DNA of 64,000 bases from Siderastrea radians (Eukaryota > Cnidaria > Anthozoa > Scleractinia > Rhizangiidae): NCBI GenBank assembly GCA_964017195.1, contig OZ024892.1, forward strand, positions 19,460,889-19,524,888. Direction: 5' to 3'. The translations under genes and the position numbers were made by a program. Every line of letters begins with the position of its first letter. Position 1 is the first letter of the stretch. The notes beneath the pieces are model-generated. The model did no database searches. It saw nothing but the letters and a program-made list of their open reading frames with translations, and had not been told where the DNA came from. Shown here in pieces: positions 21,753-64,000 of the stretch.

Positions 21753-22135
21753 TTAGTGTGCAGCTGTTGTGCTTACGTGATGAGACCGAAATGGACTATG
21801 AGTAGCTCTATTTGTTTGTGATTCGGCTTTTTTAATATTTCAATGGCTTTCACTGCCATAGGGTAGGAAAAACTACTATTATAAAACACTTGTCTATGTG
21901 ATTTATTTTCTGTAGCAGTGAGCCATAGCTATGTTTGGTAAATGTATCAATAAATTACCCATATCACCTTACTAACTTGTTGGGAAGGCTTTCCGACAAC
22001 ATTAATTACGCCGCTGTTGGAACGGGGTCCAGTAATACCCTTTTTTTGGTGGTTACTTGTCCCAGACCTCTGGTTTCCACTTGGCCAAACAGATACTTGT
22101 TATGTCTTTCGCTACACAGGTTAGGGCTCATATCT

Positions 22136-23492
22136 CAGGGCTCGAAATTGCGACTCACTGGTCGCCAATGCGATCAAAAATTGAGTGCTGGCGACTAGAT
22201 TTTCAGAACTGGTCGCCAGCTGGCGACTCACGCTTTGTCTGTTAACTTTTCGCTGCTTTAGCATAAACAGAAGAAATTTTTGTATTTAGGTCTTAATATG
22301 GAAAAATCATTCGGAACTGGTAGCTAGAAGACAATTCACCTTTCCTTTTCCACCAAAATAAAACTACAGATTCGATTTCACGGTCTGTTAATTAATAACA
22401 CAAAATGTACTTCGATACTCGTGTTTACCAGGCGCCATATTGTTTCAGCGGCTTCTTTAAAAAAGTGGGATCGCGGGCCTTAACATACAGTATGTTATTG
22501 TATTTTGTTGGAGAACTTGTTAGAACTCAGTCAGAAGGCGGACATCTGAACAACAGACTGACTGCAACAAGGTGATTAACAAATAAAGAATTAGATAAAT
22601 ATCAATATGAAAGTAACTAAATAGTGCTTAACGTCCTTAACACCTGGCGTACGCGAATGAGGGGCGCTTTCCATTTCGCCGGCATTTTTGGGTCTATGTT
22701 TCCTAAAACTTTCCATATAAAATGAAATAAATAAAAGCGTAAATCTATAAATTAATCGAGTCAAAGTAAAATTCGTACAGGGCCTTTAGGAAAATGGTTG
22801 ACTCAAGTACCAGCTACTGTTCGGGAAATAAAAACAATACCACGTGTGAGGGAGCAGAGGAAAAAAGGACTCAAACATCAAGGACTCATAGCTCTCCATG
22901 GCTTCACGGGGTCTAAAATTAATTTTAGTCGGTAGTACTCACTGCTTTGAAACCAAGTTCCTCTGATTTTAAAAGCCACTCGTGTGTGCGAGCCGCTCTT
23001 TTTATTTCATCCTGGTCGGAGGCTGGTACGAGCAATGTGATTATGTAGGGGCCTAGGGCGAGCAGATGTGTTTAGCGGCGGTAAAAAGCGCCAAAGAAGG
23101 TAAGTTGAATGCTGTACTGGCCGTAAGAGAATAAAGAACTGCGGTTTGAAGAGGTAAAAAGCAAGGACAAATTCTCAGGTTTGTCTGTCTATGGAAACAA
23201 TGAACTTAGAATGTTCCATACTTTATTTCAAATAACCGAACAAAACACCGTCACGAAACCAAAAACATAAAAGCCGAAAGCAACCGTAGTTTGATAAGAC
23301 GTCTTTCTCGTGCTGTTCCTTTTTAGCTGTGTTATTATGACTTTCCTTGTACGTAAAGTAACATTTAAAATCATGTTTTTGTGAAAGTTGTATATTAAAT
23401 AAGCTGGCGACCAAACTTTTTGATCTGGCGACCAAATTTTTCCTATTAGTCGCCAGCTGGCTCCTAAGCAAAAAAGTTAATTTCGAGCCCTG
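22136..23492. mobile_element. non-autonomous DNA transposon with CAGGGCTCGAAATT ends
   Basis: Perfect 14-bp terminal inverted repeats at 22136-22149 and 23479-23492. Subterminal TGGTCGCCA/TGGCGACCA motifs recur at both ends. TATCT occurs immediately outside both ends (22131-22135 and 23493-23497). CAGGG ends suggest the hAT superfamily, but hAT duplications are 8 bp and only 5 match here, so the class is open. The interior has no transposase reading frame. Confidence 0.75.
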
Positions 23493-23983
23493 TATCTTGA
23501 GTGACCATAATACATTTTGCACCCTAGAGGAGGGACAACAATGGGGGGGGGGGGGTCTAATGCCCCTGGGGCTTTTCTTGTTAAAATAGCTATATGCAGT
23601 AAGGGTACATACCACATATGAAGGGATGCGTGGAAAAAGGCCCCAAGTGACTCCTGATCTAATGTCAAATTCTCCCTTTGATTTACAAACATAGAAGGAA
23701 AATTGGAAGGCGAATTTAGCAGTTCATCAGAAGTCACTTGGGGCTTTATTCCAGGCACCCCTTCATATAATGACCAATTTGGAAAATAAATGGAGGATAA
23801 AAATTCCAAGCACTCTCAGGTTTTTACATATACAGGGTCCATTTCTCCTAATGCTTGGTGACAAATAAAAAAAGTCAGTCCTATGTTGATCACGTGATCT
23901 GGCATTAAAATATTGTAGTGCACACTTGCTTTTAACAAATGTAATAAAAGTATTAAATGAGAACTTGTAGGTAATAATCCAAG

Positions 23984-56623
<32,640 letters not shown>

Positions 56624-59600
56624 ATCAACGTCGCTTGACTCAAGCTGCCTCCTCTATTCGACACTTACCACAACAACACCAACAACAACAACAAGCTTTA
56701 TTTGCATGACTATAAATAATTACAGTATTGTAAAAGCATAGTTTATAACGAAAGTTAACAAACCTGTCAAAGGGTATTATATTATATTATTATAGCGGAG
56801 CTCGCGGAGCACCATGGGTAATCAAATTTGGTATAAACACTTTGAGCCGAAAAATTTTGGTTCTGACGTCAACGTACGTGCGTACAGACTCTTGGGGAGG
56901 GTGAGGGGAGCCCCAAGACAACCTGACCGGGCGGAGGCGGAATGTCGTTTTTTTTCTTGTAGCTGAAGTAAACAATATGGCGGCTGGTTCCTTGACGCTC
57001 GATTTTCAATACGATAATTGTAATACATTCTTGGAATGAAGACTTGTAACAGTTCATCATGAAAAGGAAAAGGATTGCTTCAATCTCGACGGCGCATATA
57101 GAAGATATTGGAGAGCTTGAAGGCAAGAAATCCTTGTTCACGGACATACTTGTTTTTTTCAAAGCTAAGGAGATCTGGAAAGAACCCGGCGACTTTCGTT
57201 TAGATTTTCAAGTCCTTCTTTCAGTTCAATAGTAAAGTAAATTACAGATTTGATTGTGGATTTACATTGTAAGAATTTTTTAACTGAGCGCCTTTACATG
57301 TTTAGTAAATTACGGTAATTTTCTTGAAATGTTTTAACAAAATAAAATATCTGTGAAATTACGTTGTAGTTCCCGTTTGTCGGCTTGCGAGTAACTTCAC
57401 TCGAGGGGAAAATTGAATGCAGTTTGCTTTCCTAGGCAAACAAGTGCTTTCGTGTTTTTGAAGGTTTCTTGTCCCTTTTTCTGTGTTTATTCATTGAAGG
57501 AATTGTCACTAGTGAGCAATCTGATGTATATGCGCAATTTTCTTTTGAACTTTAGTGCGTAATTTTCAATATTTTTCTTTGAGCAATTCTAGTCAGTAGT
57601 GTATTTTAGTCGAAAAGTGGAAATCGTGACTATTCTAGATTGAGTCTGTGTTGTTTTTTCAATCTAGGTTGTTTTTCTTCGGCACCGCATATTGGGTTGT
57701 TTTGACTAATTCGTAGTTTAGTATTCAACAACTGAAGAGTCGCTCTGTGGTCAATATTTTTTTATTAAGTTTATAGTCTTAGTGTAAAGCTCTATATGTT
57801 TTTTGTTCAGTTGTGGAATATTTTATCTTCCTTATATTTTTATATATTTTTGGTTTCTTCATTTGAAGTGAATGACATTTCTGTCCCAATTTAGCGAATA
57901 AACTTAGAATTGCCGTTTCAGTGAGTGAGTTCAGTGTGGCATGTTTTCGAGGTAGTTTTGCTTTTAACGGGTAAGCCATTTCAGTGTCTTTAGTTAGAGA
58001 TCGAAATGAAATCTTTATTTAAGTAACTATAAGCAAAGCATTTCTCGGTTTAAGTCTATTTTGTCTAAAATGAGACTCTAAAAGCTTCCTAAAATTAGTT
58101 CAGGGTGAGTTCTTGAAAGCGCCCAATTAATACTTCGCGGGTGAAAAACTTGTGTCATTTTCCTCTTGATAATTATACGTGTGCTTGAAAGTTTCCGAAA
58201 ACATTTTTGGGGTAATTTTTTGTCAGCAAACGGTTTGATGCCGGGAAAACATTATTTATTTTAGCAAATAGATTTCGACAAATGTTTCATGGTTAACAGA
58301 ATTAAACAGCCAGAGGGATGCATTGGAATCAGTGAGAAATGTGTATTTGCAGGGAAAAGTCTGTCGAGTCGCTACCGGGAGCAACTTAAGTGGGGTTTTT
58401 TTAGCAATTGTAGTTTTACAAGTACTCTTCTTGAACTTAATTAGCTAGCCTTGGAAAGAATGCTACAAGAAGAGCTGTCGGTGAAAGTCGTGCTGAAGAA
58501 AAATAAGCTAACTCACAGTTTCGTCAGTGGTCCGCATGTTTTCCCTTGCTGTTTTTCACCTCTTGGCGAATAACTGTACAACCAAAATTTAATGTATTTT
58601 ACGGGCCAACAAGCATGAAAGAGAGATGTGGAGCTCCGCTTTTAGGCCTGGCTAAATCTATATATTATGGCTAGAGCTTGTAAATATAAAACGCACGCTG
58701 TGATTGGCCAATACTCGAGGCCGGATTTTCCCGTAATGCCCACGGGCATTATGAACTGTGTAAATGCCCGGCTGGTAAAGCGGGAATATAGAAAATTAAA
58801 AGTACATTTGATTCAAATAGTTCGAATGATTTGAAGCTAAATGAAAAGAGACAGTTCCTTTGAAGATTTCTACTTTTTCTTGTGTAATATAATTTAATTT
58901 GTGTGTGAAATAAAACTGCTGAGTTGTGAATGCTTTCCTGTAAACTGTTTCATTCATCCCAATCTGCCACGACTCGCTTTTCAAGTAATGAAGTGGTAGA
59001 CACAGCCATATAATAAACTTCTTATTAACTCTCACTAGCTCGGGACCAGAAAGACCTCGGGCAATATTCTCCCAGTACGGCCCTCGCGTTCGGTTAATAA
59101 GAAGTAATTAAAACCCATTATACGTATACATACATACTATACATACAAAAGACACGGTATATTTAATACTCAACTACCAAAGAAAAAACTGCTTGCAGAC
59201 AACTGAATTGTTTACGTCTGTTGAACACATTCTTATGTATGGGAGTAGCCTTTTATCTGTGTCGCGGTTGCTTACGTTGCATTTACCTACAATGCCCATC
59301 AAACGTATCTCTTCTGGGAATTTTAAGTTACCGGTAAGTGTTTCTTAATTTGAATGAGCATAACGGCATCATAGGGAATTTTTATTCTTAGAATTGAATA
59401 CCACTACTTTCACTACTTTAGGAAATGTTTTAGCACTTCGCCAGGATTTAAACTTCTGTAAACTCTTCGAAGCCTCACGGTGCTAATAGACTGGTGTTTT
59501 TAGACAACCAAGTTCGACTTAGCGGGTTAGCAGAGTCTGCTCTAGTAGTATTAAAAATGCGTAGTATGCTCTGAGTACACAGTAACGTCATCGTAACGTT

Positions 59601-59668
59601 TAAAAGCTCAGGTGACTCTGAGGTACTCAGACTAACTCGGCTTATTTTCCTTTACGTTGTTTTATCTG

Positions 59669-59669
<1 letters not shown>

Positions 59670-59738
<69 letters not shown>
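59670..59738 (+). repeat. (ATT)n microsatellite, about 23 units
   Basis: Uninterrupted trinucleotide tract. It could be the tail of a minus-strand retroelement, but the nearest LINE coding end is 600 bases away. Confidence 0.9.
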
Positions 59739-59739
<1 letters not shown>

Positions 59740-59771
59740 TAGTTTTAGTTGTCACTAATGTGCCAACGATC

Positions 59772-59790
59772 GGGGGGGGGGGGGGGGGGG
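59772..59790 (+). repeat. 19-G homopolymer
   Basis: The longest of several G or C runs in the window (also about 1235, 14345 and 23543). Confidence 0.7.
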
Positions 59791-60336
59791 CTGATCGCAC
59801 CTTAGCAGCATGGCCGCTGCGAACACACTAATTTAATTTTGTTAAACATGGCAACGGAACATGTCCTTGGCTAAAGAACGCCCCACGACTTGTATGAGTG
59901 AAAACCAAGTCCCCCACCCCCTCCTAAGAAAAGCACTACAACAATGACAACCACAGCAACAAAATACAAAAAAAGGGGGAAAAAAAGGAAAGCAAAAAAG
60001 AAAAAAAAATTAGTGCCGACCTGCAAGATTTACGCTACAAAATTAATTATACAACTTACAATACAACGGAGAATGACCTATTTACACAACATTACGTACA
60101 TTAGTTTTCTTATAATAATATTGCCTACAAATCTTACATTGCAGTGTGTTGACTTACTATTTTTATAGTGGTTTTACCTGGTGTCACTTACTATATTACA
60201 TTCTAGTATTAACACAATTGTAGCTAATTGTGCTTACAACAATATTTCTTATGAAAAAAAATTATAAAGAGAAGGAACAAAGGGAGAAGCATATGAGAAA
60301 GTCTCTTGACAAAGTATCAAAAAGGAGAGATCGGTT

Positions 60337-63300
60337 TTAACTTGAAATCTCAATCTTCCATTGAATTTTTAATTTATTTATAAATTGAGAACATTCAGGA
60401 TTTATCTCACCACTTTTACAACTATATATGTACTTTTTTATTAGCAAGACGAGTAGATCTAGTTGGCGTCTAAGGTTGCCGTTTATAGAAGGAGAGGGGT
60501 AGTTCTGAAATAGAAATTGCTCAGTTGACAAATTTATAAACGTTCTATTGATTGCATTGAACCACGATAAAATTTCCTGATAAATTTTAACATTGATAGG
60601 ACATTCTAAAAAGGTGTGTTCCAATGAGTCCGAATTTTTACACTGAGCGCAAATGTCATCATTTCTGTTTTTGAATCTCTTGAGGTCTCTATTAGTTACT
60701 AAAATTCTATGAAGAAATTTAAAACCAAATTCTCTTAACTTGTTGTCCGCGGTCGTTTGGTAGATTGTGTTAAATATCTGTTTCCAACTATGAGCAAGGT
60801 TGGGAAAAAGTCTGGTCCAACTTTTCACAGCGGTAGGTTCTTTCATATTGTTTTCCTGAAATAAATTGTAATAGTCTTTGCACCTCAGTTTGGTTAAATA
60901 CAGTACTTTATTTTCGGACAGATAGAAAACGTCTCTTTCATTAAGTATATTCCTATTGGTTACGGCAGTTTCCTGAGCATTTTTCTTCAAGTAACTTGCG
61001 ATCGCGGCAATAAGTTGAAAATATTGAAAGAAGTTCAGGTGTACATTATATTTGCGTTGTACATTTTCAAGAGACAGAAACTTGCCGTTTTTATCGAGTA
61101 AATCATGTACAAAACAGATTCCTTGTTCAGACAGATGTGCCCAAAATATAGACTTATTCTCTATTGTAATTTCTTTATTGTTCCAAAGAATGAATTCGCT
61201 TTTATAAATGTCAGGATGACCAGCACACAACTCCTTAAAATAATCCAACATTTCCCTATAATAAAGAGGTAAGTTTTCATCTAGCTTTTTAGAATCGTAA
61301 TTGCATTTAAGTAGGAAGGACAATCCTCCATACCTGTTAAAAAAGTCATCTGGAATTGCCTGCCAGGATTCATTTGTACAGTTTAAAAACCTGCCTAGCC
61401 AGCTCAAGCGCAATGATTTTATCACTGTGTGAAAGTTTGGAAAATTCAGTCCACCGTGGGAGAGAGATTGATATAAAACTGATCGTTTTACTTTATCTTT
61501 TTTGTTTTTCCACAATAATTTCAATATTTTTGCTTGCACTGTCTTAATAACCATTTCAGGAACACAAAGCATAGAGGCCGCATAAACTAATTTTGACATG
61601 CCTAGGGTCTTAACTAACATTGTGCGACCAAATAGAGTTAAGTCTCTCGTTTGCCACATATTCAGCTTAGTGTCCATCTTGTAAATTTTGACAAAAAAGT
61701 TCAAATTATTGTTCTTATCGCGATCGTATGATAAATTTACTCCTAGTGATTTGACTGGTTCATGATAAGATTCAAAGCCGAAGGGTTTGGTTTTACTGTT
61801 TTTAGCTGAGCTGAGCTGAGCCATTCAATGTAAGACCAGAGATAGCATTAAATTCACTTATAACCTTCATATTTTCTTTAAGTGCGTCTACATCCCTACA
61901 GATGAGAGTTGTGTCGTCCGCAAATTGACTAGTTTTAGCTTCTACTGATTGCGGTAATTTAATTCCTCGGCAACCTGTTGACTGTCTGATCTTTTGGGTT
62001 AGGATTTCTACGCCTAAAACGCATAATAAAGGACTCAGCGGACAACCTTGCCGAACGCCTCTTGAAACTTTAAAACAATTGGTCATGTAGCCTCCGTTTA
62101 TAACCGCGCTTTCTACGTCGCTATAGAGTATGGAGACCCATTTTCTAATAACCTGTCCAAAGTTGAAGTGTCTAAGCACGTTTTGTATAAAGGGCCATTC
62201 TATTGTATCAAATGCTTTTTCAAAGTCAATAAATAGCAGGATTCCTGGTATTTTTTTGCCATCCGTATATTCCAGTAGGTCATTTAACAATCTCACATTT
62301 TGCCCAATAAATCTTCCCTTGATAAAACCTGTTTGGTCGGAATGAATCAATTTCGGTAATACTGATTCAATTCTTTTAGCAAGTACCTTGGCTAGAATCT
62401 TGTAGTCTACATTAAGCAGAGTAATTGGGCGCCAATTAGATAAAGTAGTCAAATTATTTTCATCTTTTGGGATCAAGGAGATAATTCCTCGTCTTTGTGA
62501 CACAGACAACGTTCCATTCTCAAGCCCTGCATTAAAAGATTCTAAAAGCGCATTACCTAAAAGGTCAAAGAAAGCTTCATAGAACTCTTTTGTGAAGCCA
62601 TCATCACCAGGAGATTTGTTATTTTGGAAGCCTTTTAGAGCATTTCGCACCTCATCAATGTTGATTTCATCTTCTAGTTCTTGGTTTTCATGCTCTTGAA
62701 GTTGGGTAAAATCCAAATTTTCTACAAACCTTTCGAATCTTTGTTGTAAATCATTTTCTTCAATTTTTGTTTTGTAGAACTGGCCATAATGATTTTCTAT
62801 TTCTTTGTTTACTTGTTTGGAATCTGACAAGAATTTTCCTTCCCCTATTTGTAACTGTGAGACAATCTTTTTTTCATAATTCCTTCTCTCGAGATTAAAG
62901 AAAAATTTCGTTGGCTTTTCTCCATTTTCAATCCATCTAGCTTTGGATCTGAAAATTGCTCCTCTGCCTTTTTCCTCATAAATTTCCTGTAATTCTTTCT
63001 TTAATTTTTCATATTCCAATAAGATGTTTTGTTCCAGGCAGACGTCATTACATATTTTTTAGTCCAATTCTTCTATTCTACTTTGAATGATACTTTCACG
63101 CATTTTTGATTGTTTACTTTTCCCTTTCGAATAACGTATCGTTTCCGATCTTATTTCCATCTTTATTAATTCCCAGAGTAGTTGTTTATTGTTAACTTCA
63201 GCGTATTTCTGCAGGATACAAGGATAGCAATCTTTTATTAATTGTAGATAAGACTCATCTTGAAGAAGTGTGTTATTCAATTTCCATAATCCAGGTCCGC

Positions 63301-64000
63301 GCTTAAATTCTTCATTCAAATTCATGCTTAAAAACACTGCTTTATGGTCAGGTGCAATTAATGCTCGCGTTTCCACTTTTGTAATATCCGGTTGAAATTT
63401 ACCACTTATTAAGAAAAAGTCTATGCGTGATCTTAGTTTCAAGGGTTTTGATTCATATGTGTACGATTTATTTTTGGGGTGCCGTTTACGATATATATCA
63501 ACCAAATTGGCCTCTTTTATGAAATGAACTAGCGAATTCCTATAATTAGTTTCTTTCCAAGTCAGTCCACCTCGCTTATCTAATGAGTTTAACGTTGTAT
63601 TCCAATCACCTGCGATTATTAAACTCGATGTATTAGTCAAAGATATAATTTTCTTGCTAAAAGAATTTATGAAGTCGATTTGCTCTCGGGTCTGTTGGGG
63701 CATATACATTAACAACATTTAAGTTGATTTCCCCCGGTGTTTTTAAACACAATATTATTAATCTACCATTTACATCGAGTTCCACTATTTCCACGTGAAG
63801 TGGAGAGTTTGGTTTTATGAGAACACACACTCCCTTGGAAAGGTTTGAACCATGCAAGTAGAAAATTTGGCCACCCCATTCCGCCGCCCAAATCTTCTCC
63901 TCTTTAGAATTTGAGAACGTTTCTTGGAGAAGATAAACATAAGCCTTTTGATTTTTTAAATATGAGAATATTGACCTCCTCTTTTCTTCATTTCTTAAAC
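60337..64000 (-). pseudogene. L1-type LINE ORF2 (endonuclease-RT), damaged, 5' end off the window
   Basis: Minus strand. The AP-endonuclease part (64000 to about 63300) shows YVYLLQETFSNSKEEKIWAAEWGG, then SKGVCVLIKPN, NVYAPT, IIAGDWNTTL, SRIDFFLIS and APDHKAVFL. The reverse transcriptase (63019-61802) shows KARWIENGEKPTKFFFNLE, GDDGFTKEFY, LLNVDYKILAKVLAKR, LLFIDFEKAFDTIEW, RQGCPLSPLL and catalytic FADDTTLICRD. The C-terminal region to the stop at 60337 ends with a Cys-rich motif (CAQCKNSDSLEHTFLEC). Lesions: a frameshift near 63690, an in-frame TAA at 63059-63061, and a frameshift at a (GCTCA) repeat near 61815. The 3' end is uncertain, somewhere between 59940 and 60330. Confidence 0.88.

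Larger units (their letters stand above)
14239..23983. other. gene-free intergenic interval with transposon remnants
   Basis: Follows the acyltransferase stop and precedes the ABCC first coding exon. It contains a Penelope-like remnant, two foldback or MITE families, a CAGGG-ended element and short repeats, listed individually. I see no host exon. Stretches 14600-16060 and 17960-18620 contain only short unsupported ORFs. A 5' untranslated exon of the ABCC gene could be here but cannot be recognised. Confidence 0.55.
56624..60336. other. gene-free interval downstream of the ABCC gene
   Basis: No convincing host exon. The first AATAAA found is at 57341, about 720 bases after the ABCC stop, so the true polyadenylation site is unclear. 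A 57-codon ORF starting near 57058 (MKRKRIASIS) and others here were not recognised. 58640-59100 contains short palindromes (AATGCCCACGGGCATT near 58735) typical of MITE ends. Confidence 0.5.

Overview
The window is nuclear DNA of a metazoan. Long multi-exon genes with GT-AG introns are embedded in a dense load of transposons. The mix of elements (a YR retrotransposon with split direct repeats, a Penelope-like element, an L1-type LINE, Ty3/Gypsy remnants, tRNA-headed SINEs, foldback elements and many MITEs), together with short ORFs resembling cnidarian crypton/DUF3504 N-termini, suggests an anthozoan, probably a stony coral. That assignment is inference from remembered families, not a search.

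Three host genes can be read. (1) 220-4137, minus strand: the first two coding exons of a cathepsin B-like cysteine protease. Its catalytic exons lie off the left edge, and the 3.6 kb intron holds a decayed Ty3/Gypsy pol. (2) 10078-14238, plus strand: a complete three-exon acyl-CoA:acylglycerol acyltransferase of the DGAT2/MOGAT family (336 aa, closest to MOGAT2). Its second intron carries a 1.06 kb foldback transposon. (3) 23984-56623, plus strand: a complete 29-exon ABCC (MRP4-like) exporter of about 1,493 aa. Every splice junction keeps phase. It has two membrane domains, two nucleotide-binding domains and an unusual acidic, proline-rich repeat tail.

Between and inside these genes lies a transposon landscape. 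4.1-10.0 kb and 14.2-24.0 kb are gene-free nests of MITEs, hairpins and foldback elements. Intron 9 of the ABCC gene holds a nearly pristine 6.1 kb tyrosine-recombinase retrotransposon (36102-42163, minus strand) of the Ngaro/PAT layout. It has three ORFs (a Gag with a SAP-like motif and zinc fingers, RT-RNase H, and tyrosine recombinase) and split direct repeats A1-ORFs-B1-A2-B2. A younger 384-bp TTAA-flanked MITE sits inside repeat A1. The right end (60337-64000, minus strand) is a damaged L1-type LINE that runs off the window.

The strongest candidate for something undescribed is a family of near-perfect foldback elements at 12583-13643 and 19957-20662. They differ inside but share terminal bases CACAGGYAGCC and perfect 7-bp target duplications. 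A third, larger foldback element (46707-48510) has different ends. No functional tRNA, rRNA or CRISPR was seen. tRNA-like stretches are SINE heads.
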